Below are positions 1 through 8,292 of a stretch of 64,000 bases of DNA, in pieces. This DNA comes from Rhodoplanes tepidamans. Lineage in GTDB: Bacteria > Pseudomonadota > Alphaproteobacteria > Rhizobiales > Xanthobacteraceae. Made by a program: the position numbers and the translations under genes. The stretch is taken from positions 1-64,000 of the forward strand of contig NZ_JAUSUJ010000007.1 of the NCBI RefSeq assembly GCF_030813915.1. The letters run 5' to 3'. The notes under the pieces were generated by a model. That model did not search any database, had not been told where the DNA came from, and saw only the letters and a program-made list of their open reading frames with translations. The stretch's first letter is position 1; each line of letters opens with the position of its first letter.

Positions 1-1659
1 GCCTCGACGAGCTTCACCGGCACAGCCGACATCACCGCGGCAACCCTGACGCTCGCCACCGCCGGCACGGTCGCCGGCAGCAAGGTCTACGACGGAACCA
101 CCGCGGCTACCGTCACGGGCAGCGGCACCCTCGCCGGTCTCGTCGACGGCGATACCGTCACGGTGAGCCTCACGGGCACGACCTATGCCGACAAGACCGT
201 CGGCACCGGCAAGACCGTCACCGGCACCTACGCGCTCTCGGGCGCCGATGCCGGCAACTACGTGCTGGCCTCGACGGCCTTCACGACGACGGCCGACATC
301 ACCGCGGCGACCCTGACGCTCGCCACCACCGGCACGGTCGCCGGCAGCAAGGTCTACGACGGCACCACCGCGGCCACCGTCACCGGCAACGGCAGCCTCG
401 CCGGCCTCGTCGACGGCGACGCCGTCACGCTGACCCTCGGCGGCACCACCTACGCCGACAAGAATGTCGGCACCGCCAAGACCGTCACCGGCACCTACGC
501 GATCTCGGGCGCCGATGCCGGCAACTACGTGCTCGCCTCGACGGCCTTCGTCACCACGGCCGACATCACGGCGGCGACCCTCGTCGTCACGGCAGACCCG
601 CAGACCAAGCAGGTCGGCCAGGCCGACCCTGCCCTGACCTATCAGGTGACCGGCACGCTCTACGGCACCGACACGCTGACCGGCGCGCTCACCCGCACGC
701 CGGGCGAGACGGCCGGGACCTATGCGATCCTGGTCGGCACGCTCGGCGCCGAGAATTACGCCGTCACCTATGTCGGGGCCGACCTCACCATCACCGGCGG
801 AACCGCGGAGCCGACCACGGCCGACTATCCGACCAGCCGCTACACGGCCCCCGGCGTCGCCGCGACGCCGGCCCCGGTGAGCATCAGCTGGCAGGCCGTG
901 GCCGCCACTCCGGTCGTGCTGACGACGGCCGGCGCCGCCCTGCCCGGCCGCACGGCGGCGGCCCGGCCGGCGCGTCAGACCACCGTCGCCACCACGACGG
1001 CACCGAGCCAGGACGTCGCCACCGGCAGCGGCGGCGACCTCGTGTTCGTGCCGATCTCCCAGTTCGACAAGTCGCAGTACACGGACGCGGCCCTCCCGCC
1101 TTATGCGCCCGATGCCGGTGAGGCGACCATCGCGGCCATGGTGGCGCGGGCGCTCGCCGGCGAGCCCGGCACTCCGGCGGTCGACCGGCTGTGGTCGGAC
1201 GGTGCGGCGCGCTGGGCCACGGTGCCGGGCGTGCGGCTGGTGGACCGCGCCGGAACGCCGCGCACCACCGCGGACGCGGCCGGGTTCCCGCTCGCCGCGG
1301 GCCTCGATCTGCCGGCCCTGCTCGCCGCCGGTCCGGTGATGCTCGCCAGCGCCGCACCGCAGCGCACCTCCGGCCCGGTCTGGATGCTGGTGATCGGCCT
1401 CACGCCCGACGGCACCGGCCTCCTCGCCAACGATCCCGGCACCGGCCTGCAGGTGGTGCTCGCCTGGGATGCGCGCACCCGCACGGTCGGCGGCGTGACC
1501 GCGGTGCTCGATCCGCAGACCCGCCAGCCGCGCGCCCTCGGCGCCGAGGCGCCGGCGGTCGCGCCGCCCGGCTTCCCGCCGCCGGCCGAGGCCTGGGCGG
1601 CGCTCCGGACCTTCGTGCCGACCGGCTATGTGTCGATCGCGATCGTCCGCGATCGGTGA
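1..1659 (+). CDS. C-terminal part of a large MBG/YDG-repeat adhesin-like surface protein (5' end outside window)
   Basis: The reading frame is open from the first base, so this is the 3' end of a longer gene. It begins with repeats of 89 residues containing the words KVYDGTTAATV, TYADK and ADAGNYVL, which match YDG-type beta-sandwich repeats of bacterial surface proteins. One MBG_2-like domain follows (about residues 196-265; ADPQTKQVGQADP, ENYAVTY). A Pro/Ala/Thr-rich linker leads to a C-terminal region of about 200 residues with GPVMLAS and LLANDPGTG, resembling the second half of a C39-like papain-fold domain, although the usual catalytic His position reads Val-Trp. The family usually consists of exported filamentous-haemagglutinin-like adhesins. 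Surface location is inferred because the signal/secretion region is not in the window. No partner secretion gene is visible downstream. Confidence 0.8.
   Translation, partial: ASTSFTGTADITAATLTLATAGTVAGSKVYDGTTAATVTGSGTLAGLVDGDTVTVSLTGTTYADKTVGTGKTVTGTYALSGADAGNYVLASTAFTTTADITAATLTLATTGTVAGSKVYDGTTAATVTGNGSLAGLVDGDAVTLTLGGTTYADKNVGTAKTVTGTYAISGADAGNYVLASTAFVTTADITAATLVVTADPQTKQVGQADPALTYQVTGTLYGTDTLTGALTRTPGETAGTYAILVGTLGAENYAVTYVGADLTITGGTAEPTTADYPTSRYTAPGVAATPAPVSISWQAVAATPVVLTTAGAALPGRTAAARPARQTTVATTTAPSQDVATGSGGDLVFVPISQFDKSQYTDAALPPYAPDAGEATIAAMVARALAGEPGTPAVDRLWSDGAARWATVPGVRLVDRAGTPRTTADAAGFPLAAGLDLPALLAAGPVMLASAAPQRTSGPVWMLVIGLTPDGTGLLANDPGTGLQVVLAWDARTRTVGGVTAVLDPQTRQPRALGAEAPAVAPPGFPPPAEAWAALRTFVPTGYVSIAIVRDR
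25..558 (+). repeat. Tandem 267-bp coding repeats (YDG units)
   Basis: The phrase encoding ADITAATL recurs at 25, 292 and 559, exactly 267 bp (89 codons) apart. This gives two complete units here and the first codons of a third before the sequence switches to the MBG domain. The units are nearly identical at DNA level, so copy number could vary by recombination. Confidence 0.9.
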
Positions 1660-2239
1660 GCGACACGGCGCCCGCGCCGGGACGGTGCGGGCGCGACCGG
1701 CCTCGTGCGGCCGGCCGTCCGGCACGTTTCGTCTTCGCCGCACCGGCGGTGCCGGCCCCTCGAGTCCCTGCACGGTCGAAGACCGGATTCGCGCGATCGT
1801 GATTCCCGGAGGCGAGACGCCGCCTTTCGGGGGACGTTCCCCGAGCCGCCCACGCGGCGATCGCGGGACGACCGCTTCGGCCCGCCTCTCGAGCGGATCA
1901 TCGGCGGTCGCCGCCCGCGGCCGCCGGCCGGCGCAGGATATCGACCGGGATCCCGTCCGCCGCCGCGTCGGCGCGGCGTGCCGGACCGAACGCGGCCGTC
2001 CGCCGCCGCCCGGCCGCCGGCTGAACCATCACCCCCGCTCCCCCGTGCGCGACCACTCCGCCGAGACCCTGCGCGCGGGCCGGATCGGGATCCCGGATGG
2101 CCCGGCTCGTCCGCGGCGCGGTGAGCGTCCCCGGCCGGTTCTGCGACTCGACCGCCGGCGCCGGCGCGCGCCTCCGACGGTCCGATCGTCGGTCGCAGCC
2201 GCGGCCGTTCCGCCGGTCCCGCCGCGAGCCGGCAGGGGC
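1660..2239. other. GC-rich intergenic region, no gene seen
   Basis: Reading frames across this stretch are open only because stops are rare at this GC content. The translations are Arg/Pro-rich and contain no recognisable domain, start or ribosome site. No terminator hairpin with a T-run follows the adhesin gene. Confidence 0.5.
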
Positions 2240-2389
2240 ATTATTCGCAACGTCAATAAGCGGTATTCTATTAGGTTATATATTTCTACGGAAAACCTTA
2301 TATTTGTCGCTGTGTTATTTTTATCACCACAGGTCCGGAAGACTCTATTAGGTTACATGCATCCTGACTTTTTGGAGGGTGGGAGAAAC
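2240..2389 (+). promoter_or_regulatory. AT-rich promoter/leader region of the outer-membrane barrel gene with a 12-bp direct repeat
   Basis: About 110 bp of strongly AT-rich sequence stands out from the GC-rich surroundings and ends at a good ribosome site (GGAGGGTGGGAG, 2374-2385) for the ATG at 2390. The 12-mer TCTATTAGGTTA occurs twice in the same orientation, at 2267-2278 and 2344-2355 (77 bp apart). It could be an operator pair or a duplicated -10-like element; which one cannot be told from sequence. Confidence 0.55.
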
Positions 2390-3148
2390 ATGAAACGGAT
2401 TCTGCTCGCGACTGCCGCGGGGCTCGCGCTGACCTGTGCCGCCTCTGCTGCCGATCTGCCCGTGAAGGCGCGCCCGTTCGCGCCGGCGCCGGCCTTCAGC
2501 TGGACGGGCTGCTACATCGGCGCCCATGTCGGCGCCGGCAGCCTCGAAGGCTCGGTGGCCGACTACTCGAGCATCTTCTATTACGACAGCGTCACCGACC
2601 GCACCGGCGTCGGCGCCATCGCGGGCGGCCAGATCGGGTGCAACTATCAGGTCGGCATGCTCGTCCTCGGCATCGAGGGCGAGGGCGCGTGGTCCGGCGT
2701 CAAGCGGACGAGCGAGCTCAGCTACGACGACTACACGTACTCCGCCGAGCTGAAGAGCAAGTACACCTACGACGTGGCGGCCCGAATCGGCGTCGCGTTC
2801 GATCGCGCGCTGGTCTACGGCAAGCTCGGCTGGGCCTGGGGCAAGTTCGACTATGCGTCGAGCTACGGCTACGCCGGCCTGACCAGCAGAGACGGCTCGG
2901 CGAGCGCCACGCTCAACGGCGTCCTGCTCGGCCTCGGCCTCGAATATGCGCTCACCGGCAACTGGACCGTCAAGGCCGAGTACAACTACCTGAACTTCGG
3001 CGCCGACACGCTGGACATCACCTACTGCGACAGCGGCGTCTGCGCCGGCGGCTACCGCTCGACGCTCGATGCCACGCAGCACATCGGCAAGATCGGCGTG
3101 AACTACAAGTTCGACTGGGGCGCCGCCCCGGTCCTCGCGAAGTACTGA
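2390..3148 (+). CDS. Outer-membrane beta-barrel protein, Omp25/RopB type
   Basis: A 252-residue protein that starts with a signal peptide (MKRILLATAAGLALTCAASA) followed by ADLPVKARPFAPAPAFSWTGCYIGAHVG, the standard opening of Rhizobiales 31-kDa/Omp25-like barrels (shown here as the pieces DLPVKA, FSWTGCY and IGAHVG). Alternating aromatic/polar beta strands follow, with KLGWAWG and the terminal strand IGVNYKFDW, typical of an eight-stranded outer-membrane barrel (OMP_b-brl). The ATG at 2390 was chosen because it starts the signal peptide and has a strong ribosome site. The longer upstream frame has no export signal. It is monocistronic and ends at a rho-independent terminator. Its role is probably structural or permeability-related in the outer membrane. 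Confidence 0.88.
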   Translation: MKRILLATAAGLALTCAASAADLPVKARPFAPAPAFSWTGCYIGAHVGAGSLEGSVADYSSIFYYDSVTDRTGVGAIAGGQIGCNYQVGMLVLGIEGEGAWSGVKRTSELSYDDYTYSAELKSKYTYDVAARIGVAFDRALVYGKLGWAWGKFDYASSYGYAGLTSRDGSASATLNGVLLGLGLEYALTGNWTVKAEYNYLNFGADTLDITYCDSGVCAGGYRSTLDATQHIGKIGVNYKFDWGAAPVLAKY

Positions 3149-3172
3149 TTTCCCGAGTCCCCCTCTTTCTGC

Positions 3173-3201
3173 AAAGCCCCGGCCATCCGGCCGGGGCTTT
3201 T
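3173..3201 (+). terminator. Rho-independent terminator of the barrel gene
   Basis: A perfect 12-bp stem AAAGCCCCGGCC / GGCCGGGGCTTT with an ATCC loop is followed by a T, 24 bp after the stop codon. Confidence 0.9.
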
Positions 3202-3454
3202 GTCTGTCCCGGGGCCGCTTTTTATTTCGGTATGGTTCCATCATTGCCGCGGCGTCATCGGCTTTTTCCGATGCGCGACCCGCGAAGGAGCCGTCGCCTC
3301 ACCCGCCGAGGCGCCCTCCGCGGCCGGGTCGTCCGCTTCGCACCGGACGTCCCCCGAGACCCCGGCAGCGAGCCGGGCCGGAATCACGAAGCCGAGTTCG
3401 TGATCGCTCTCGACAGAATCTTCAAGGACGCCACTCGGACGAAGCGGACGGGAT

Positions 3455-3528
3455 TGGAGCGGGTGAAGGGAATCGAACCCTCGTCATCAGCTTGGAAGGC
3501 TGTTGCTCTACCATTGAGCTACACCCGC
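3455..3528 (-). tRNA. tRNA-Gly (anticodon TCC)
   Basis: On the minus strand a 74-nt cloverleaf has acceptor GCGGGTG/CACCCGC, D-arm AGCTCAATGGTAGAGC, anticodon loop CTTCCAA (anticodon TCC), T-arm GAGGG-TTCGATT-CCCTT and an encoded CCA end. It stands alone between the barrel gene and small hypothetical genes. Confidence 0.96.
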
Positions 3529-4115
3529 CGACACGCCGTCGCCCGGAGGCCGGGGACGCGATCGGGCCCCGCGCGGGGCTCGCCGGCTTCTCGCACAAGG
3601 GCGGGACGACTTCAACCCTGGCACGACGACACAGCAGGACCTGGGACTCGATCCCTGCCGGCAAGGCCCGGGACCTGCCCGCAGGACCTGGGATCGCCCG
3701 CAGGACCTGGGCTGCCGTGGCGTGGATCGAACGCCGGTCATGCACCAATCGACCGCCCCTCATCCACCGCCCCGCCTCGACGACCGCCGCATCGCGGCGA
3801 CCATCCGCGGCAGCTCACGCTGCACCGCAAATAAAACCGGAATCGGACGCCGGTGGTCCAAAACTGTGCCCGAACGTAGACGAGATCCGTAAGCCCTGTT
3901 TTACCGAGCTGTGCAAGTCTTCGCACAGTGGGAATGCATCGAGTGCATGCGTGCTTGAGGCGAAACGTGTTTCCGCCGGCCCGATCTCTTCGCCGCGCGG
4001 AACGCAGACCTGCCACGACTTGACGGCACTCGGGATCCAGGTAACGGATGGCCACCCTAGAACCTGTCGACAGCAGACGCGACTAAAACGAGACCCAATA
4101 ACCAGAGACACCCCC
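3529..4115. other. Intergenic region with short repeats, no gene seen
   Basis: No convincing coding frame. The 12-mer GCAGGACCTGGG occurs at 3634, 3681 and 3700. A small hairpin CTGTGC-N8-GCACAG lies near 3908-3928. The rest is unremarkable and partly less GC-rich (about 3825-3960), consistent with promoter DNA for the small gene at 4116. Confidence 0.4.
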
Positions 4116-4292
4116 ATGGCTCCGACGCATCATTCCCTTCCCGACGACCCGCCCACCGCGGTCCTGGCGATCCTCGACACGTTCCGGCGACACCCCAACG
4201 CGGTGTCCGAACGGGCCCGGGAGACGCTGAAGTCCTTCGGCCTGATCGACAGCGCCGAGGGCGGCGCGACCCGCACGGCGCACCGTTGCTGA
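4116..4292 (+). CDS. Small hypothetical protein (58 aa)
   Basis: ATG at 4116 opens a 58-residue frame starting MAPTHHSLPDDPPTAVLAIL, with a predicted amphipathic helix (LAILDTFRRHPNAVSERARETLKSF split around residues 15-40). The composition is more protein-like than the Arg/Pro-rich shadow frames around it. The ribosome site is weak (AGAGA upstream). No family is recognised and there are no operon partners. It could be a spurious frame. Confidence 0.4.
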   Translation: MAPTHHSLPDDPPTAVLAILDTFRRHPNAVSERARETLKSFGLIDSAEGGATRTAHRC

Positions 4293-4659
4293 ACCCGGCC
4301 GACGGGCGCGCGACGGCGCGCCCGCAGCGGCACGGCACGAGCGCGCTCCGCGCCAGGCGGACCGCGCCCTCGCGAGGCCGGGCCCGATCGGTTCGCCCGC
4401 CCGCCACGCCAGGGCGACCGGAAGCCCGCGGGGCGATCCACGCCCGGGCGCCGGCCGCGACCAGGCCGGCCGGTCCCGCGGTTCAGGACCCGCCGGGACG
4501 GGCCCGCGAGTCGCGGATCGATTCAACCTTTCCTCAAAGCCTCGGTGGGACAAAGGCGTCCGGCGCCGTGCGGACGGGCACCTTCACCAACCGGGCGGCC
4601 GCCGCAAGACCCCTCGCCCCGCCGCCCCCGCCGCCCCCGCCGCCCACGAGGAGATTCCC
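4293..4659. other. Intergenic, nothing recognised
   Basis: GC-rich sequence without a credible frame. It ends in a run of CCG/CCC triplets (4616-4646) just before the ribosome site of the next small gene. Confidence 0.4.
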
Positions 4660-4863
4660 ATGCCGGACGAGATCACGATGCGCTGTGCCCGCTGCGGTCT
4701 CGCGGCCGAAGTCCCCGCCAGCCTGTCGCCCGTCTCGATCGCCGACGGCGAGTGGGAGAAGTGCCCCAGCGGGGTCTACGGGGTGATCTCCTGCCCGGCC
4801 CTCAACGACGCCTGGCTCGCGGTCGCCGACGCCGTGCGGGCCGACGCCCCGCCGACCGGCTGA
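4660..4863 (+). CDS. Small Cys-containing hypothetical protein (67 aa)
   Basis: A 67-residue protein beginning MPDEITMRCARCGLAAEVPA, preceded by a GAGGAGA ribosome site at the right distance. It has a CxxC pair near the N-terminus and two further cysteines (KCPSG and VISCPAL), an arrangement that could bind one zinc ion as a small ribbon. No family name can be given. It is followed by about 350 bp without genes. Confidence 0.6.
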   Translation: MPDEITMRCARCGLAAEVPASLSPVSIADGEWEKCPSGVYGVISCPALNDAWLAVADAVRADAPPTG

Positions 4864-5216
4864 GTCGAGCGCCGGCGCCCTGTCGCGAACCTGACACGGC
4901 GCCTCAGAGACTCGCCGCAACGCTTTGGCTAGACAATATTTTCGCTGACAATCGAATCCAACGGGACCGAGCGGAGTCCGACGCCGCACGCCGTGTCGCA
5001 GGTCCGCTGATGCGGCAGGCGCTCCGGCGGGCGGGGCCGTGGGCCGTCGTCGTGACGGCAGAGCGGCAACGCCGGCAGCCTTGGCCTCGGGGCGGACCGC
5101 AGCGCGGCCGGGCGAGCCCCGGGACGGTGCGCGAGCCCCCGGCCTCCCGAAGGCCCGATCGACCCGCCGGAGGTCCACACGACCCGGTCCGTCGACTGCA
5201 ACGAAACTTAAGGACA
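4864..5216. other. Upstream region of the diguanylate cyclase gene
   Basis: No gene. An AT-richer patch at about 4925-4955 (ACAATATTTTCGCTGACAAT) could hold a promoter for the cyclase. No clear -35/-10 pair could be assigned. Confidence 0.35.
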
Positions 5217-5240
5217 ATGGCTGCATGGTTCCCGGGATAG
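5217..5240 (+). CDS. Candidate 7-residue leader peptide abutting the GGDEF gene
   Basis: ATG at 5217, preceded by TTAAGGACA (a good ribosome site), encodes MAAWFPG and stops with TAG at 5238-5240. The next base begins the ATG of the GGDEF gene, so stop and start are directly adjacent (TAGATG). The downstream ATG lacks a strong ribosome site of its own, so it may be translated by coupling. No attenuator hairpin was found. Confidence 0.35.
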   Translation: MAAWFPG

Positions 5241-6659
5241 ATGGACGGGTCGAGAGCTTTGTCGAAGTACGGTCATCGGCCGATGCGGGGTGGCGCGACA
5301 CGGGGGCCCGAACGATCGGGAGCGCGCGACGCGCGAGATCGACGGACACTTCGTCCGGACCTCGATTTCGGCCCGCTCTGCCGGACGGCTCGCGCATTGT
5401 TCGACGTTCCGGCCGCCTGTCTCCGGCTGGGACACGACGGACCCTGCTGGACCGATCTCGCCGCATCGGAAGACCGAGCCACATGGGCGGCCGTGACCTC
5501 CGCGGTCGGCCGGCTGGACATCGGAGGACCGATCGTCTGGATCGAAGACGTCCTGAAGGACGCCGCCCTGGCCGGGCACCCGGGCGTGGCCGGAATGCCG
5601 GCCCTGCGCTTCGTCGCCGCGGTGTCGCTCGGCCCGGACGGGAGGGACCGGCTGGTCCTGTTCGATACGCGCCCGCGCGCCCGGTCGGTCGAGGGCCTTC
5701 GGCGCCTGGACGACCTCGGGGCCATCGCGCGACAGCAGGTGAGCCTGTCGACGGCCGCACGAGACGCGACGGACCGCGAAGCCGAGTTCCGGCTTCTCGC
5801 CGAGACCTCGACCGACACGATCGTTCGCGGCGATCTCGACGGAAACCGGATTTACGTTTCGCCCTCGGTGAAGACGCTTCTCGGCTACGCGCCGGAGGAG
5901 CTGGTCGGGCGCAGAGCCGTCGAGCTGACCCATCCCGACGACCTGCCGGCGTTCCGATGTCTCATGACGGATGTCCGTGCCGGGCGCCTGGACGTCGGCG
6001 TGACCGAGCAGCGCCAACGCCACCGGGACGGCTCGTGGGTGTGGCTGGAAGCCTCGCTGCGCCTCACCTTCGACCGCCCGACGGGCGCCCCGAACGGCTA
6101 TGTCGCCTCGGTCCGTGACATCGGCCGGCGCAAGGCGCTGGAAGCGCAACTGGCGCAGCTCGCGATGTCCGACGAACTCACGGGCCTGCCGAACCGGAAC
6201 CTGTTCGGGAAACGCCTGCTCGAGGCCGTCGAGAACACGCGGCGCACCGGTCGTTGCTTCGCGCTTCTCTACATGGACATCGATGGCTTCAAGCAGGTGA
6301 ACGACAATCTCGGGCATGCTGCCGGTGACGCTCTCCTCCGCGAGATCGCCACGCGGTTCCGCGCCGTGCTGCGCAGCGACGACACGGTCGCCCGCCTCGG
6401 TGGCGACGAGTTCGCCTTCATTCTGACCGTGAACCGGACCATGGCCGCGGACCTGACCCAGCGCCTGATCGCCGTCGCCGAAGAGCCGTTCAGATACGGC
6501 GATGCGGACTTCATGATCGGGCTCAGTGCCGGCATCGCCTGTGCACCGGACGACGGGCTGACTCCGGACAGTCTTCTGGTCCGCGCCGACCGCGCTCTCT
6601 ACACCGCCAAAGCGGCAGGAAAAGGCGTCTACCGCTATTTCGACCCGTCCATGCTGTGA
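5241..6659 (+). CDS. GAF-PAS-GGDEF diguanylate cyclase
   Basis: A 472-residue cytoplasmic signalling protein with no membrane segment. Residues about 30-175 resemble a GAF sensor (FDVPAACLRL, LVLFDTRPR). Residues about 180-305 form a PAS domain with a PAC-like end (IYVSPSVKTLLGYAPEELVG, GYVASVRDIGRRK). The GGDEF domain follows (DELTGLPNRN, YMDIDGFKQVNDNLGH, RLGGDEF). The active-site motif GGDEF is intact, and RSDD five residues upstream fits the RxxD inhibitory I-site, so c-di-GMP synthesis with product inhibition is expected. There is no EAL domain. The gene starts directly after a possible leader peptide. An internal ATG at 5283 is an alternative start. Confidence 0.9.
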   Translation: MDGSRALSKYGHRPMRGGATRGPERSGARDARDRRTLRPDLDFGPLCRTARALFDVPAACLRLGHDGPCWTDLAASEDRATWAAVTSAVGRLDIGGPIVWIEDVLKDAALAGHPGVAGMPALRFVAAVSLGPDGRDRLVLFDTRPRARSVEGLRRLDDLGAIARQQVSLSTAARDATDREAEFRLLAETSTDTIVRGDLDGNRIYVSPSVKTLLGYAPEELVGRRAVELTHPDDLPAFRCLMTDVRAGRLDVGVTEQRQRHRDGSWVWLEASLRLTFDRPTGAPNGYVASVRDIGRRKALEAQLAQLAMSDELTGLPNRNLFGKRLLEAVENTRRTGRCFALLYMDIDGFKQVNDNLGHAAGDALLREIATRFRAVLRSDDTVARLGGDEFAFILTVNRTMAADLTQRLIAVAEEPFRYGDADFMIGLSAGIACAPDDGLTPDSLLVRADRALYTAKAAGKGVYRYFDPSML

Positions 6660-6866
6660 GCGAGCGGGTCCCGGCGGCGACGCGATCGCCTCGGGCCCCC
6701 GCACCTCAGGGCCGGCGTCATCCGCATCCACACCGAGAGGACGGGCGAGCGGATGACGATCGCCATGGCGCCGGGCTGGAGCAGCCGGATTCGGAACGAT
6801 CGCCGACCCGCCACGCCGACCTGAAAGAGGAAAATGCTGTTATATTTCAGCATGATAGCGACTGAA

Positions 6867-6951
6867 TGGTGGGGGAGGTAGGACTCGAACCTACGAAGGC
6901 ATAGCCAGCGGATTTACAGTCCGCCCCCTTTGCCGCTCGGGACACTCCCCC
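6867..6951 (-). tRNA. tRNA-Tyr (anticodon GTA)
   Basis: Minus-strand class II tRNA of 85 nt with acceptor GGGGGAG/CTCCCCC, anticodon loop carrying GTA (GACTGTAAATCC), a long variable arm, T-arm GTAGG-TTCGAGT-CCTAC and encoded CCA. Confidence 0.95.
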
Positions 6952-7251
6952 ACGCCGCGGTCGGCGTCTCGTCGCCGAGACGGCCTCGCTCCGGAAGACC
7001 GGGCAGGCGCCGCGCGTCGGGCCGTCTTATGGGTGGCCATCCCCCCGGTGTCAACACGAAAAACCCGGTCCCGGCCGGACCATGCGGCGGCCCGGACGGG
7101 GCGGCGGCGACGCCGCGCGCGGCGCTGCGGTTCCCCTGCCCCGGCCGGCCGGCGCAGCCCCGTTCCGCGAGGCCGGGCCAGATTTTCGCCCGACAGGCGC
7201 CCCGACATGCTCTATGCAGTCGGCAGCCGTTCTTCCCACGCCGGACCCGCC
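6952..7251. other. Intergenic between divergent tRNA-Tyr and rlmB
   Basis: No gene. It must hold the promoters of both flanking genes, but no clear consensus was seen. An in-frame ATG at 7207 is a possible earlier rlmB start. Confidence 0.35.
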
Positions 7252-8202
7252 ATGCCCGACCACGATCGCCCGAAGAAGCCGTTCCGTTCCGGCACCTCCG
7301 GCCCCGGAAAGTCCGGCGCCTCCGGCCCCGGAAAGCCCGGCAAGCGCCCGTGGCGCCCGGAGGGGCCCCGCGCCGGCGGCAAGGCGACGCCCTGGCCGCG
7401 CAAGGACGGTCCCCGCAAGGACGGTCCCCACCGGGACGGCCCGCGCGGCGGCCGGCGCGGCTTCCGGCCGGAGCCGCGCGACCGCGACGGCCCGGCGATC
7501 CTCTACGGCTGGCACACCGTGAAGGCGGCGCTGGAAAATCCGGCGCGGCGCTTCCTCCGCCTGCTCGCCACCGAGAACGCGGCCCGCCGCCTCGCCGACG
7601 AGGGCGTGCCGACCCCGGTCGCCCCCGAGTTGGTGCGGCCCGAGCAGATCGCCGCCATCGTCGGGCCCGAGGCCGTGCACCAGGGCCTGCTCGCCGAGGC
7701 CGAGCCGCTCCAGTCGCCCGACATCGAGGACCTGCCGGCCGAGGGCCTGATCCTGGTGCTCGACCAGATCACCGACCCGCACAATGTCGGCGCCATCCTG
7801 CGCAGCGCCGCCGCCTTCGCGGTCGCCGCCGTGGTGACCACGGCGCGCCACAGCCCGGAGGCGACCGGCGTGCTCGCCAAGGCCGCCTCGGGGGCGCTCG
7901 ACATCGTGCCGATCGTCACGGTCGGCAATCTGTCGCGGGCGCTCACCACGCTGAAGGACAACGGCTGGATGACGGTCGGGCTCGACAGCGAGGGCACCGC
8001 CGACCTCGCCGACACGCCGCTGCGCGGCCCGCTCGCCCTGGTGCTCGGCGCCGAGGGCAAGGGCCTGCGCCAGCTCACCCGCACCACCTGCGACGCGGTC
8101 GCCCGCATCGACCTGCCGGGGCAGATCACCAGCCTCAACGTGTCGAACGCGACGGCGCTCGCCCTCTATGTCGCCCACACCCGGCTGAAGGCCGGCGGCT
8201 GA
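7252..8202 (+). CDS. rlmB: 23S rRNA 2'-O-ribose methyltransferase, TrmH/SpoU family (RlmB)
   Basis: A 316-residue SPOUT methyltransferase. Residues 1-75 are a Lys/Arg/Gly/Pro-rich basic tail with short repeats (GPGKSGASGPGKPG, KDGPRKDGPHRDG) that probably helps RNA binding. An L30e-like substrate domain follows (ILYGWHTVKAALENP). The knotted SAM domain carries the three SpoU motifs: LDQITDPHNVGAILRSA, LVLGAEGKGLRQL and LPGQITSLNVSNATALALY. The family methylates G2251 in the 23S peptidyl-transferase region. The ATG at 7252 was chosen over 7207 because MPDHDRPKK begins the usual basic tail. It is divergent from tRNA-Tyr. Confidence 0.9.
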   Translation: MPDHDRPKKPFRSGTSGPGKSGASGPGKPGKRPWRPEGPRAGGKATPWPRKDGPRKDGPHRDGPRGGRRGFRPEPRDRDGPAILYGWHTVKAALENPARRFLRLLATENAARRLADEGVPTPVAPELVRPEQIAAIVGPEAVHQGLLAEAEPLQSPDIEDLPAEGLILVLDQITDPHNVGAILRSAAAFAVAAVVTTARHSPEATGVLAKAASGALDIVPIVTVGNLSRALTTLKDNGWMTVGLDSEGTADLADTPLRGPLALVLGAEGKGLRQLTRTTCDAVARIDLPGQITSLNVSNATALALYVAHTRLKAGG

Positions 8203-8292
8203 GCCGTCACGCCGGTGCGGCGCCCGGCCGCCGGCGGCGGCGCGCGGGGCCGGCGGCCGCCGCGGCGGCGGCGCGGCACCGGCGCCTGCCGG

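Noticed and set aside
1628-2389. Upstream extension of the outer-membrane barrel gene from 1628
   Set aside because: It overlaps the end of the adhesin gene, is Arg/Pro-rich, crosses the AT-rich promoter region and would bury the signal peptide.
3460-3530. Frame reading RVKGIEPSSSAWKAVALPLS near 3460-3530
   Set aside because: False peptide from antisense translation of the tRNA-Gly gene.
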